Origin: an uncultured Faecalibacterium sp.
GTDB lineage: Bacteria > Bacillota > Clostridia > Oscillospirales > Ruminococcaceae
Direction: 5' to 3'
Length of the DNA stretch: 64,000 nucleotides
Assembly (NCBI GenBank): GCA_900539945.1
Contig: UQDV01000011.1
Coordinates: 4,229 to 68,228 of the forward strand
The position numbers and the translations under genes are program-made. Under the pieces are notes generated by a model. The model had not been told where the DNA came from. It did not search any database and saw only the letters and a program-made list of their open reading frames with translations. Below are positions 14,909-24,841 of this stretch, in pieces. Numbering within the stretch: the stretch's first letter is position 1; each line of letters opens with the position of its first letter.

Positions 14909-17900
14909 ATGTTGAAGAAGAAAAACCTGTGGCGCGGTTTGACCATGGTGTTTGCCCTGCTTCTGGCCGTTTCCATGATGGCAGGCAACATCCTGGAGCT
15001 CTACCGCACCTCTGTGGATGCCTTCCTGGGCACCCGCAGCACCCAGACTGTGACCGAGCAGTCGGACGATGAATCCGATGCCTGGACCTACAAGTCGGAA
15101 TTCACCACGGCCAAAGAAGCCTACGAGGGCTTCAAGGACTTCGCCATCGAGGCTTCGCAGGAGACCTTTGCCCTGCTGAAGAACGAGAACGGTGCCCTGC
15201 CTCTGGCCAAGGATGCCAAAATCACCATGCTGGGCGTCCGCAGCTATGCTCCTGTTTACGGCAACAGCGGCGGCAGCGTGCCGGACGGCAAGTCCACCGT
15301 GCAGATCTTTGACGCCTTTACCGAGCGCGGCTTCCAGCTGAACCCGGAGACCCTGGCAGCTTACAAGGCATTCTTTGCGGACAAGGAATGGACCAAGCCC
15401 CAGTTCGGCGGCGGCATCCTGCCGGCTTACGCCGAGATCACCGCTTACGATGATCCCCACGAGCTGACCCTGGACGAGCTCAAGCAGCTCAACCCCGACT
15501 TTGAGTCCAAGTACACCGAGTACGGCGACGCTGCCATCGTGGTGGTGAGCCGTGTCGGCGGCGAAGCCGGTGCATACTACCCCGGCGAGGAAGGCCTGGC
15601 AGACGGCGTGCACACCGTCAACGGCAACATCCTGAGCCTGAGCGATGAAGAAATGGCCATGATCGAGGAAGCAAAGGCCAATTTCGACAAGGTCATCGTG
15701 CTGGTCAACGCAGCCAACCCCATGGAGATCTCCAACCTGGAAGAGGACCCCGACATTGACGCCATCCTGTGGGTGGGCTACCCCGGTGCTTATGGCTTCT
15801 ACGGCGTGGCCGACGTGCTGAACGGCACCGTGGCTCCCTCTGCCCATCTGGGCGATACCTTCGTCAAGAACGGTGCACTGGCTCCCGCCATGCAGAACTT
15901 TGGCAACATCCCCTGGGCAAACGCTTCGGACTTTGCTGAGGGCACCAGCGTCAACTCCTACCTGATCGAGACCGAGGGCATCTACGCCGGCTACCGTTAC
16001 TACGAGACCCGTTATGCGGACATCGTGCTGGGCAACGGCGGTGCCAATGCCTCTGCCGGTACCTACGCCAACGCCGACGGCACCGTGGCCGCCAGCGACG
16101 GCACCTGGAGCTACGACAACGAGGTGGTCTATCCCTTCGGCTACGGCATGAGCTACACCACCTTTGAGCAGACCCTGGACAGCGTGGTCATCACCGGTGA
16201 CAAGCGCACCGCTACCGTGACCGTGACCACCACCAACACCGGCGATGTGGCCGGCAAGGCTGTCGTGCAGCTGTACGCCAGCGCACCCTACACCGACTAC
16301 GACAAGCAGAACGGCATCGAAAAGTCCGCCCTGCAGCTGATGGACTACGAAAAGACCAACACTCTGCAGCCCGGCGAGAGCCAGACCATTGCCATGAATG
16401 TGGACATGAGCCTGCTGGCCAGCTACGACAGCCAGAACGCCAAGACCTTCATCGTGGACCCGGGCAACTACTACTTCGCCATCGGCTCTGACGCCCATGA
16501 TGCTCTGAACAACATCCTGGCTGCTCAGGGCAAGACCACTGCCGACGGCATGACCGCCGACGGCGATGCTTCCAAGACCTACCAGTGGACCTGGGACGGC
16601 GCTGTGGATGCCGACACCTTCTCTGTGAGCAAGAGCGGCGTGGAGATCACCAACGCAGTGAGTGACGGCGACTACTCCATGGACATCAACACCTTCATCC
16701 CCGGCACCGCTACTTATCTGTCCCGCAGCGACTGGGACGGCACCTTCCCCACCACCATCACCGGCCTGAAGGCCGAGGGCCGTCTGGCCACCCTGCTGGC
16801 GAACGACTTCATCGACATCAAGACCGATGAGGACACCTCGGACATCGTGTTCGGCGACACCACCAGCACCCTGACCCTGAACGACCTGAAGGGCGCGGAC
16901 TTCGACGATCCCCGCTGGGATGAGCTGGTCGGCAAAGTGACCATCGACGAGTTCCTGAACTTTGCCTCCAACGCCTTCCACAACATCCAGAACATCGACT
17001 CCGTGGGCCTGCTGCAGTACGCAGCCGACGACGGCCCCAACGGTTCCGACTCGCACTACCTGACCGAGGGCAGCTACCAGGGCACCCCGTATGCAGATGC
17101 TGCCGATTACGACTACGGCACCCGCGTCGGCCCCACCCCGGAGAACATTGCTTACAGCTGGAACAAGGAACTGGCCTACCGCGTGGGTGAGATCACCCTG
17201 GGCGAGAGCACCCTGGTGCTGAACCTGCCCATCATGATCGGCCCCGGCATGAACATCCATCGTCACGGCTACAACGCCCGCGGCGCAGAGTATTACTCCG
17301 AGGACCCCGTCCTGTCCGGTTACACCGGTTCCGCTGTGGTGCAGGGCGCTCAGAGCAAGGGCACCCTGGTCAACATCAAGCACGCCGCCTTCAACGATCA
17401 GGAGATCAACCGCTCCGGCATCGCAGTCTTTATGACTGAGCAGAAGGCCCGCGAGCTGGAGCTGCGCAACCTGCAGCAGGCCTTTGAGGGCAACGGCAAG
17501 CCCGCTTCCTTCGAGGCGGATCCTTCCCGCGGTGACACCTACACGGTGGGTGCTCTGGGCGTGATGAGCTCCTACAACCGCATCGGTGCTGTGGCCTCCA
17601 GCGCAAACGCTGGTGTCCAGGTGCAGATCATGCGCAACGAGTGGGGCTTCAAGGGCTACAACGTCACCGACTTTACCGGTGTTACCCTGCATGCTTCTCC
17701 CAAGGAGTCCATCCTGGCCGGCACCACCGCATTCTGCGGTTTCGGCAAGGACGACAGCATCACCTACTGGAATGCTGACGCTCTGAAGGGCGACCGCACC
17801 ATGCTGCTGGCCATCAAGCAGAACATCCATTACCTGCTGTACGCTCTGGCCAACAGTGCCGCCATGAACGGCGTCAACTCCACCACCCGCACCATCAGCG

Positions 17901-18031
17901 TGATGACCTGGTGGCGTATGAGCTACCGCGTGTGCATCTACGGCTTTGCAGCCCTCACCGCACTGTGCGCCCTGCTGTACGTCGTGTCTGCGGTCAAGAG
18001 CAAGAAGCAGAAGACTGCAAAGGAGGCCTGA
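14909..18031 (+). CDS. Membrane-anchored GH3 glycosidase with reversed domain order
   Basis: A 1040-residue family-3 enzyme, probably beta-glucosidase-like. The usual order is inverted: the (alpha/beta) sandwich C-domain comes first (about 45-400, starting ALLKNENGALPLAKDAKITM), then a fibronectin-III-like domain (FGYGMSYTTF onward, about 410-560), then the TIM-barrel N-domain (about 640-1000). The presumed nucleophile is Asp921 in YNVTDFTG. A hydrophobic N-terminal segment (about 10-28) and a C-terminal segment (about 1010-1030) followed by KSKKQK suggest anchoring at both ends. Reversed GH3 enzymes are known in Ruminococcus and Butyrivibrio. Start 14909 has AAAGGAGG. It is the first gene of a five-gene locus. 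Confidence 0.88.
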   Translation: MLKKKNLWRGLTMVFALLLAVSMMAGNILELYRTSVDAFLGTRSTQTVTEQSDDESDAWTYKSEFTTAKEAYEGFKDFAIEASQETFALLKNENGALPLAKDAKITMLGVRSYAPVYGNSGGSVPDGKSTVQIFDAFTERGFQLNPETLAAYKAFFADKEWTKPQFGGGILPAYAEITAYDDPHELTLDELKQLNPDFESKYTEYGDAAIVVVSRVGGEAGAYYPGEEGLADGVHTVNGNILSLSDEEMAMIEEAKANFDKVIVLVNAANPMEISNLEEDPDIDAILWVGYPGAYGFYGVADVLNGTVAPSAHLGDTFVKNGALAPAMQNFGNIPWANASDFAEGTSVNSYLIETEGIYAGYRYYETRYADIVLGNGGANASAGTYANADGTVAASDGTWSYDNEVVYPFGYGMSYTTFEQTLDSVVITGDKRTATVTVTTTNTGDVAGKAVVQLYASAPYTDYDKQNGIEKSALQLMDYEKTNTLQPGESQTIAMNVDMSLLASYDSQNAKTFIVDPGNYYFAIGSDAHDALNNILAAQGKTTADGMTADGDASKTYQWTWDGAVDADTFSVSKSGVEITNAVSDGDYSMDINTFIPGTATYLSRSDWDGTFPTTITGLKAEGRLATLLANDFIDIKTDEDTSDIVFGDTTSTLTLNDLKGADFDDPRWDELVGKVTIDEFLNFASNAFHNIQNIDSVGLLQYAADDGPNGSDSHYLTEGSYQGTPYADAADYDYGTRVGPTPENIAYSWNKELAYRVGEITLGESTLVLNLPIMIGPGMNIHRHGYNARGAEYYSEDPVLSGYTGSAVVQGAQSKGTLVNIKHAAFNDQEINRSGIAVFMTEQKARELELRNLQQAFEGNGKPASFEADPSRGDTYTVGALGVMSSYNRIGAVASSANAGVQVQIMRNEWGFKGYNVTDFTGVTLHASPKESILAGTTAFCGFGKDDSITYWNADALKGDRTMLLAIKQNIHYLLYALANSAAMNGVNSTTRTISVMTWWRMSYRVCIYGFAALTALCALLYVVSAVKSKKQKTAKEA

Positions 18032-18034
18032 GCC

Positions 18035-18448
18035 ATGAAAACGAAACTGAACACGAAGACGATCGTGGCTGCTGTGGCCAGTGTGATCGGCCTTGCAGTC
18101 TATGGTTACACCTCGATGGTGGGCTATCTGGCGGCTTCGGCCACCAGCACCCTGCCGGTGGTGCTCACCGTGGCCGCGCTGGTGTGCCTGGCTCTGCGCC
18201 AGTTCGCCGGCAGCAAGCTGCCCGCCGTGGTCAACGACGTGCTGCTGGTGGCAGCCAATGTCTGCCTGATCGGCAGCTTCGCCGTATTCGTTCTGGCCCG
18301 CGTTTCGCTGGCTGCGGACGTCTACTTCATCCCGGTCAACTATCCGGCTTCTGAGGCCACGGCCCTGCACATCTCCATCGTGGGTGCCGTGTGCTACCTG
18401 GTCGGCATCGTGACCCTGATCGTGGAAGGCTTCTCCGCAAAGAACTGA
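18035..18448 (+). CDS. Small four-helix membrane protein
   Basis: A 137-residue protein with about four hydrophobic segments (near 10-30, 40-55, 65-90 and 110-132), starting three bases after the GH3 stop. AAAGGAGG lies inside the end of the GH3 gene. I recognise no family. Tight coupling to the membrane-anchored GH3 suggests the two act together at the membrane. A terminator-like hairpin follows, which may separate it from the GH2 gene. Confidence 0.75.
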   Translation: MKTKLNTKTIVAAVASVIGLAVYGYTSMVGYLAASATSTLPVVLTVAALVCLALRQFAGSKLPAVVNDVLLVAANVCLIGSFAVFVLARVSLAADVYFIPVNYPASEATALHISIVGAVCYLVGIVTLIVEGFSAKN

Positions 18449-18459
18449 TGAATCCCCCA

Positions 18460-18496
18460 GCCGCCCGGCGGAGAAGCTCTGCCGGGCGGCATTTTG
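18460..18496 (+). terminator. Hairpin terminator after the small membrane protein gene
   Basis: GCCGCCCGGC / GCCGGGCGGC (18460-18469 and 18481-18490), followed by ATTTTGG. The T-run is short, so partial read-through into the GH2 gene is likely. Confidence 0.6.
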
Positions 18497-18535
18497 GGTT
18501 CCGACCTTATCTTGTGATCAAATGAAAGGAGGCAG

Positions 18536-20914
18536 ATGCCTGTGATCGCCTGTTCGTTCAACACCGGCTGGACCTGCCGCCACCTGTTGGAAGAGGGGCC
18601 GGCCGTGCCGGTCACCCTGCCCCATGATGCGGCACTGGCCGAACCCCGTACCGAGACGGCCCCCGGAGGCACCAACACCGGCTGGTACGAGGGCTATGAT
18701 TACCTTTACGAAAAACGCTTCACCCCGGACGCAGCCCTGCAGGGCCAGACCCTTGTGCTGGAATTCGAGGGCGTGTACCACAACGCCGAAGTCTGGCTCA
18801 ACGGCGAGAAGCTGGCGTTCAACCCCTACGGCTACACCGACTTCAAGGCAGACCTGACCGGGAAGCTGGACTTTGATGCCGAAAACGTGCTGCAGGTGAT
18901 CGCCCGCAACGCCGACCAGCCCAACAGCCGCTGGTATTCCGGCGCGGGCATCTACCGCCCGGTCACCCTGTGGGTGGGCCCGGAAGCACACCTGCTGCTG
19001 GACGGCCTGCGGGTGCGCACCGTGTCCATCGACCCGCCGGAAGTGGAAGTCACGGCGGCGGCCAGCGCCCCCGGCACCGTGCAGCTGCAGGTGCTGGACG
19101 GCACTACCGTGCTGGCCAGTGCGTCCGCTGAGGCCGGAAAGCCGGTGCGCCTGAAACTGCCGGAGGCAGCGCTCTGGAGCCCGGAGCACCCGCAGCTGTA
19201 CACCCTGCAGACGGCCTACGGCACCGACACGGCAGCGGCCCGCTTTGGCATCCGCAGCCTTGCCTGGGGCAGGGAGGGCCTGCTGCTCAACGGCAGCCGG
19301 ATCATCCTGCAGGGTGCCTGCATCCACCACGACAACGGCCTGCTGGGTGCAGTGTGCCACCCGGATGCGGTGCGCCGCAAGGTGCGCATCCTGCACGAGA
19401 ACGGCTACAACGCCATCCGTTCGGCCCACAACCCCTGTTCCAAGGCCCTGCTGGACGCCTGCGACGAGCAGGGTATGCTGGTGATGGATGAGTACATCGA
19501 CCACTGGTACATCCACAAGACCGAGCACGACTATGTGGACTATTTCAACGACTGGTGGCGCAGCGACCTGGAAAGCATGGTCAAAAAGGACTACAACCAC
19601 CCTTGTGTGATCCTGTATTCCACCGGCAATGAGGTCAGCGAGACGGCTCAGAAAAAGGGCATTGCCCTGACGAAGCAGCTCACCCGGTATCTGCACCGCC
19701 TGGATGACACCCGCCCGGTGACCTGCGGTGTGAACATCTTCTTCAACTTCCTCAGTTCCATCGGATTTGGTGTGTACAGCGACAAAAAAGCCAAAAAGCA
19801 GGCCGAGGACGCCACCAAAAAGAAAAAGGCCGTGGGCAGCCAGTTCTTCAACAATCTGGCGGGCCTGCTGGGCAGCGAGTTCATGAAGCACGGTGCCACC
19901 CTGCATGGCTGCGACGTCAAGACCCGCGACGCCTTTGCCAACATGGACATTGCCGGTTACAACTACGGTATCTACCGCTACGAGCACGACCTGAAAAAAT
20001 ACCCCGACCGCCTGATTTTGGGCAGCGAGACCTTCTGCAGCGACGCCTACCGGTTCCGGGAGCTGGCCAAGAAAGAACCCCGGCTCATCGGTGACTTTGT
20101 GTGGGCCGGTATGGACTACCTGGGCGAAGTGATGGTGGGCAGCTGGGAGTATGCCGACAACGCGCCCCGCTTTGACGGCGGCCTTGGCTGGGTGAGCGCC
20201 GGTTCCGGCCGCATCGACCTGACCGGCAAGCCGCTGGGTGAGGCCCTGTATACCCGGGTGGCGCTGGAACAGGCCGAAGGGCCGTTCCTGGCCGTGCGCC
20301 CGGTGAACCACACCGGCGACAAGCACTCGCCCTCGGCCTGGAAGATGACCGACGCCATGACGAGCTGGACCTGGCCCGGCTGCGAGGGAAAGCAGGCTGA
20401 GGTGGAGGTCTATGCCCGCGCGGCTTCCGCTGCGCTGGTGCTCAACGGCAAGGAAATCGCCCGCAAGAATGCGAAAAACGACTGCCTGTTCCGCTTCCGC
20501 TGTGCGTACCAGCCCGGTACGCTGGAGGCTGTGGCCTACAACGCAGCGGGGCAGGAGACCGGCCGCTGTGCGCTGACCACCGCCGGCCCTGCCACCGAGC
20601 TGCGGGCCGAGCCGGAGGAAGCCGTGCTGCGCCCCGGCCAGCTGTGCTACATCCGCCTGCGCTACACCGACCAGAACGGCGTGCTCAAGCCCACTGTGCG
20701 GGAGCCCATCCGGGTGCAGGTGACCGGCGGCCGCCTGCTGGCGCTGGGCAATGCCTGCCCCTTCAATCTGCAGGGCTACCGCACCAGCCAGACCGCTCCC
20801 TACTGGGGCGAGGCCATGGCCATCGTGGAAGCCGGCACCGAAGGCTGTGTGACCCTGCAGGCCGACAGCGCCGTTGGTTCTGCCATGGCTGCCGTGCAAG
20901 TTCATAAGGAGTAA
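18536..20914 (+). CDS. GH2 family beta-galactosidase/beta-glycosidase
   Basis: A 792-residue cytoplasmic enzyme without a signal peptide. The sugar-binding domain (about 1-150) has WYSGAGIYRPV; an immunoglobulin-like domain follows (about 155-240); then the TIM-barrel (about 245-540) with SAHNPCSKALLDACDEQG, acid/base Glu366 in STGNEVSE and nucleophile Glu498 in LGSETF. C-terminal beta-domains (about 585-790) are complete. Beta-galactosidase is the usual activity, but beta-glucuronidase or other GH2 specificities cannot be excluded. GGAGGC precedes the start. It is followed six bases later by a GtrA-like gene. Confidence 0.9.
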   Translation: MPVIACSFNTGWTCRHLLEEGPAVPVTLPHDAALAEPRTETAPGGTNTGWYEGYDYLYEKRFTPDAALQGQTLVLEFEGVYHNAEVWLNGEKLAFNPYGYTDFKADLTGKLDFDAENVLQVIARNADQPNSRWYSGAGIYRPVTLWVGPEAHLLLDGLRVRTVSIDPPEVEVTAAASAPGTVQLQVLDGTTVLASASAEAGKPVRLKLPEAALWSPEHPQLYTLQTAYGTDTAAARFGIRSLAWGREGLLLNGSRIILQGACIHHDNGLLGAVCHPDAVRRKVRILHENGYNAIRSAHNPCSKALLDACDEQGMLVMDEYIDHWYIHKTEHDYVDYFNDWWRSDLESMVKKDYNHPCVILYSTGNEVSETAQKKGIALTKQLTRYLHRLDDTRPVTCGVNIFFNFLSSIGFGVYSDKKAKKQAEDATKKKKAVGSQFFNNLAGLLGSEFMKHGATLHGCDVKTRDAFANMDIAGYNYGIYRYEHDLKKYPDRLILGSETFCSDAYRFRELAKKEPRLIGDFVWAGMDYLGEVMVGSWEYADNAPRFDGGLGWVSAGSGRIDLTGKPLGEALYTRVALEQAEGPFLAVRPVNHTGDKHSPSAWKMTDAMTSWTWPGCEGKQAEVEVYARAASAALVLNGKEIARKNAKNDCLFRFRCAYQPGTLEAVAYNAAGQETGRCALTTAGPATELRAEPEEAVLRPGQLCYIRLRYTDQNGVLKPTVREPIRVQVTGGRLLALGNACPFNLQGYRTSQTAPYWGEAMAIVEAGTEGCVTLQADSAVGSAMAAVQVHKE

Positions 20915-20920
20915 ATACCC

Positions 20921-21463
20921 ATGTCCATTTCAGAGAAAAACCCCAAGCTGGCCAAGCTGGCCGGGCAGTTCATCAAGTTCTATGCCTTTTCCATGCTGGT
21001 CACCCTGCTGCAGTACCTGCTGCTCACCTTTCTGCCGGGGCTGTTCTACGCCCACACCGACTGGTGCAGCATCCCCTGCCAGCTCATCCACCTGAACCTT
21101 GGCCCGGTGGACACCTATGTGTTCAACTACCCGGTCACTGGGGACGCCACCGGCGGCATGGGCTACTTTGCCGCCTTTGCCATCACCCTGTTCCTGGCGC
21201 AGTGCGTCAACTTCCCCATGCAGCGCAACATCACCTTCAAGTCCAAGGGCAACATCTGGTATCAGATCCTGTGGTACGTCATCGCCTTTGTGCTCATCAC
21301 CATCGTGTGCAGCTTCCTCATGGGCCTGTATGTGCCCCTGTGCAAGCAGTTCTTCTCCCCGGCGGTGTACAACGTGCTCATCACCGTGATCAACGGCGGC
21401 GTGCAGATGGTGATCTATTTCCCCATCTATAAGATCATTTTCCCGGAGGGTGAAGCCAAATGA
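20921..21463 (+). CDS. GtrA-like membrane protein
   Basis: A 180-residue protein with four hydrophobic segments (about 17-38, 78-95, 105-130 and 143-165). CVNFPMQRNITFKSKGN between segments two and three is the typical GtrA-family loop. GtrA proteins are thought to move polyprenyl-phosphate-linked sugars, often for wall or polysaccharide glycosylation. AAGGAG precedes the start. It overlaps the following GH3 gene by four bases. In a glycosidase locus it may help handle sugars at the membrane, but the link is inferred. Confidence 0.82.
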   Translation: MSISEKNPKLAKLAGQFIKFYAFSMLVTLLQYLLLTFLPGLFYAHTDWCSIPCQLIHLNLGPVDTYVFNYPVTGDATGGMGYFAAFAITLFLAQCVNFPMQRNITFKSKGNIWYQILWYVIAFVLITIVCSFLMGLYVPLCKQFFSPAVYNVLITVINGGVQMVIYFPIYKIIFPEGEAK

Positions 21464-23895
21464 AACATGCAGATGTGATCGCCAAACTGTCCCTGCGGGA
21501 AAAATGCGCCCTGCTTTCCGGTGCCACCGTGTTCGAGACCCATGCCCTGCCCAACAAGGGAGTGCCGGCCATCTGGCTGTCGGATGGCCCCAACGGCCTG
21601 CGCAAGCAGGCGGGCCCGGCCGACCATCTGGGCCTGAACCCCTCGGAGCCGGCCACCTGCTTCCCCACGGCGGCCACCGTGGCCAACAGCTGGGACCCCG
21701 CCCTGGGCGAGGAGATCGGCAAAGCGCTGGGCGAGGAGACCGCTTCCTACCGCGTCAATGTGATCCTGGGCCCCGGCCTGAACACCAAGCGCAGCCCGCT
21801 GTGCGGCCGCGATTTCGAGTATTTCTCGGAGGACCCGTACCTGTCCGGCAAGCTGGCAGCAGGCTATGTGCGCGGCATCCAGTCGGTGGGCGTTTCGGCC
21901 TGCCCCAAGCACTTTGCCGCCAACAATCAGGAGCTGCGCCGCATGGCCAGCAACAGCGTGCTGGACGAGCGCACCCTGCGGGAGCTGTACCTCACCGGCT
22001 TTGAGATCGCCGTGAAAGAGGGCAGGCCCAAGTGCATTATGACCTCCTACAACCGGGTCAACGGCACCTACGCCAACGAGAACCATCACCTGCTGCAGGA
22101 TATCCTGCACGGCGAGTGGGGCTATGACGGGGCCGTGGTCACCGACTGGGGCGGCTCCAACGACCATGTGGAGGGTGTGCGCGAAGGCTCCACGCTGGAA
22201 ATGCCCTGCCCCGGCTTTGGCTCGGCCAAGCGGCTGATGCAGGCCGTGGCGGAGGGCCGTCTGCCGGAATCCGCGGTGGATGCCCGGGTGGACGAGCTGC
22301 TGGAGCTGGTGTTCACCACCGATGCGGCAGTCAAGGCCGCACCGAAGCGGTTCGACCGGGACGCCCATCATGCGCTGGCCCGCCGTGCCGCCGCCGAAAG
22401 CGTGGTGCTGCTGAAAAACGAGGATGACCTGCTGCCCCTCAAGCCCGGGCAGCGCGTGGCCCTCATCGGTGATTTTGCGCAGACGCCCCGCTATCAGGGC
22501 GCAGGCTCCAGCTCGGTGAACGCTACCCGCGTGGACAACCTGAAGGACGCCGCCGAGGCGGACGACATCACGCTGGCAGGCTTCTGCGCAGGGTATGAGC
22601 GCAGCGGCACCCCCAACCCGGCCTTTGTGGAAGAGGCCGCCGCACTGGCCCGCAAGGCCGACGTGGTGGTGCTCTGCATGGGTCTGGACGAGTCCAGCGA
22701 GAGCGAAGGCCTGGACCGCAGCCACATCTGCATCCCGGAGAACCAGAAGCAGCTGCTGGAAGCTGTGGCGCAGGCCAACGAGAACCTCGTGGTGGTGCTG
22801 AGCGCCGGCAGTGTGGTGGAAACGGGCTGGGTCGGCCGCTGCAAGGCAGTGCTGCACGCCTATCTGGGCGGGCAGGCCGGTGCCGGTGCCATCATGGACG
22901 TGCTCACCGGCCGGGTGAACCCCAGCGGCAAGCTGGCCGAGACTCTGCCCCTGACCTACGAGGACACCCCGGCGGCCCGGTATTTCCCGGGCAAACAGCA
23001 GAACGTGGAGTACCGCGAGGGCCTGTACATCGGCTACCGCTACTACGAAACGGCCCATGTGCCGGTGCGCTATCCCTTCGGCTACGGCCTGAGCTACACC
23101 ACCTTTGCCTACTCCGACCTGAAAGCGGACGCGGACAAGGTCACCTTTACCATCACCAACACCGGCAGCCGCGCCGGTGCCGAGATCGCACAGCTGTATG
23201 TGGCCAAGGCCGACGCAGCCGTGTTCCGCCCGGAAAAGGAGCTGAAGGGCTTTGCCAAGGTGTTCCTGCAGGCGGGCGAGTGCAAGACCGTGACCATTCC
23301 GCTGGACGACAAGGCCTTCCGCTACTGGAACGTGAAAACGGACCGCTGGGAGACCGAGGGCGGCAGCTACCAGCTGCTGGTGGGTGCCAGCGTACAGGAC
23401 ATCCGCCTGCGCGCCGAGGTGCCCGTGCAGGGCACTGGTGCCCCGGACCCCTATGCTGGCAAGGCTGTGCAGTGCTACCGCACCGCTGACATCAAGAATG
23501 TGCCGGATGCCGCCTTTGAGGCCCTGCTGGGCCACGCCATCCCGGAGGACAAGCCCCACATCGACCAGACCATGACGCTGGGCGAGCTGAACCACAGCCG
23601 CAGTCCGCTGTGCTGGCTGGCCTGGGCCGTGCTGCACACCCTGCTCAAGCGCAGCTCCCGCGAGGGCACGCCGGACCTGAACCTGCTGTTCCAGTACAAC
23701 ATGCCTGTCCGTGCGCTGGCCCAGATGACCGGCGGCATGGTCGGGCAGGAGACGGTGGACGGCATCGTGATGGAAGCAAAGGGCTTCTGGATCATCGGCC
23801 TGCTGCGGGCACTCATCGGCTTTGGGCAGAACGCAGTCTCCAACCGGAAGTTCCGCGCGGCACTGGACGCCGAGCGCGGCGGCCCGGCGGTGTAA
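21460..23895 (+). CDS. GH3 family beta-glucosidase (standard domain order)
   Basis: An 811-residue cytoplasmic enzyme. The TIM-barrel N-domain (about 1-290) has LSDGPNGLRKQ, PGLNTKRSPLCGRDFEYFSE, CPKHFAANNQE and nucleophile Asp229 in VVTDWGG. The C-domain (about 310-520) starts ESVVLLKNEDDLLPL, and the fibronectin-III-like domain follows YPFGYGLSYTTFAYS. A further C-terminal region (about 690-811) ends near LIGFGQNAVSNRKFR. No signal peptide is present. It is the last gene of the locus and shares ATGA with the GtrA-like gene. The substrate is probably a beta-glucoside or short cello-oligosaccharide; related GH3 enzymes include beta-xylosidases. Confidence 0.92.
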   Translation: MKHADVIAKLSLREKCALLSGATVFETHALPNKGVPAIWLSDGPNGLRKQAGPADHLGLNPSEPATCFPTAATVANSWDPALGEEIGKALGEETASYRVNVILGPGLNTKRSPLCGRDFEYFSEDPYLSGKLAAGYVRGIQSVGVSACPKHFAANNQELRRMASNSVLDERTLRELYLTGFEIAVKEGRPKCIMTSYNRVNGTYANENHHLLQDILHGEWGYDGAVVTDWGGSNDHVEGVREGSTLEMPCPGFGSAKRLMQAVAEGRLPESAVDARVDELLELVFTTDAAVKAAPKRFDRDAHHALARRAAAESVVLLKNEDDLLPLKPGQRVALIGDFAQTPRYQGAGSSSVNATRVDNLKDAAEADDITLAGFCAGYERSGTPNPAFVEEAAALARKADVVVLCMGLDESSESEGLDRSHICIPENQKQLLEAVAQANENLVVVLSAGSVVETGWVGRCKAVLHAYLGGQAGAGAIMDVLTGRVNPSGKLAETLPLTYEDTPAARYFPGKQQNVEYREGLYIGYRYYETAHVPVRYPFGYGLSYTTFAYSDLKADADKVTFTITNTGSRAGAEIAQLYVAKADAAVFRPEKELKGFAKVFLQAGECKTVTIPLDDKAFRYWNVKTDRWETEGGSYQLLVGASVQDIRLRAEVPVQGTGAPDPYAGKAVQCYRTADIKNVPDAAFEALLGHAIPEDKPHIDQTMTLGELNHSRSPLCWLAWAVLHTLLKRSSREGTPDLNLLFQYNMPVRALAQMTGGMVGQETVDGIVMEAKGFWIIGLLRALIGFGQNAVSNRKFRAALDAERGGPAV

Positions 23896-23940
23896 AACCA
23901 TCTGACATTCCCGGATTTTCTCCTTCATTCTAAACAAACG

Positions 23941-23975
23941 GCCCCGGACTTGTTGAAAAGTCCGGGGCTGTTTGC
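23941..23975. terminator. Bidirectional terminator between GH3 and acetyltransferase genes
   Basis: GCCCCGGACTT / AAGTCCGGGGC (23941-23951 and 23958-23968) is flanked by AAACAAACG upstream and TGTTTGCG downstream, so it can serve both convergent genes. Confidence 0.8.
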
Positions 23976-23984
23976 GTGTGGGGC

Positions 23985-24545
23985 TTAGTAAATGTAGGGC
24001 TGCACGGGCGGCTGGTCGGGGCGGTGCTCCCCGATGATCTTTTCCATCCAGACCATGTCGTACCAGCGGCCGAACTTGTACCCGCAGTTGTGGAAGGTGC
24101 CGACCAGTGCAAAGCCCAGATGCTCGTGGAACCGGGCGCTGTTCCGGGTCAGGTATTCGTCCTCCGCCTGCGGGTAGCCGATGCAGGCATACAGGTTCAG
24201 GATGCCCATGGCCTGCAGCCGGTCGGCCAGTGCCTCGTACAGGGCACGGCCCATGCCGTGTTTCCGGGCGTCGTGGTCCAGGTAGATGGTCAGCTCACAG
24301 GCCCAGTCGTAGGCGGCCCGGCCCACAAAGGGCCCCGCGTAGGCGTAGCCCTCCACCCGGCCGTCCCACTCGATGACCAGGTAGGGGTATTTCTGCATGG
24401 TGCGGCGCATGCGGCCTTCAAATTCCTCCAGTGAGGGTACGTCGTATTCAAAGGTGATGACCGTGTGCTCCACATACCAGGCGTAGATCTCCAGAATGCG
24501 GGGCGCATCGGCCAGAGATACATTCCGAATGGTAATATTCTGCAT
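23985..24545 (-). CDS. GNAT-family N-acetyltransferase (phosphinothricin acetyltransferase-like)
   Basis: A 186-residue acetyl-CoA-dependent transferase. It has the Pat/Bar family pattern: ITIRNVSLADAPRILEIY at the start, TVITFEYDVPS, the acetyl-CoA loop HDARKHGMGRALYEALAD (about 93-110), NSARFHEHLGF and WYDMVWMEK near the end. The physiological substrate cannot be told from sequence; relatives acetylate amino acid analogues. It is a single-gene unit convergent with the glycosidase locus and shares its terminator. Confidence 0.88.
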   Translation of the reverse strand: MQNITIRNVSLADAPRILEIYAWYVEHTVITFEYDVPSLEEFEGRMRRTMQKYPYLVIEWDGRVEGYAYAGPFVGRAAYDWACELTIYLDHDARKHGMGRALYEALADRLQAMGILNLYACIGYPQAEDEYLTRNSARFHEHLGFALVGTFHNCGYKFGRWYDMVWMEKIIGEHRPDQPPVQPYIY

Positions 24546-24841
24546 AAAAACATCTCCCTGTAGTAATAAATATCCCGAAATCCGGTCTGATTATAGCACA
24601 GCCCGCTTTAAAAAGACAGCGCAAAGCAGCAGAAGCGCCGCTCCGCACAGGCGGATAGGGGAGAAATTCTATTGGCAAAGTGGCAGAAAATGCGGCGTTC
24701 TGAGCCGGAAATCCCCACAAAAGCGCGAAAATCAGCCGTGCAGGCGCAAAATGCTGTACCTTGCTACTTTACTGTGATAAAATAACACCATCCTTTCCCC
24801 GCGCGCTGCGCGGGAAAAGCCAAACGAGAGGGGGAACCTTT

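Noticed and set aside
14894..18370. A 1158-codon open frame on the minus strand opposite the GH3 gene
   Set aside because: It is antisense to a gene with clear GH3 motifs, has His/Gly/Val-biased composition typical of GC-rich antisense frames, and no ribosome site or domain.
18518..20905. A 795-codon antisense frame opposite the GH2 gene
   Set aside because: Same composition bias; the plus-strand frame has both GH2 catalytic glutamates.
21427..23937. An 836-codon antisense frame opposite the second GH3 gene
   Set aside because: No family features; the plus-strand gene is complete.
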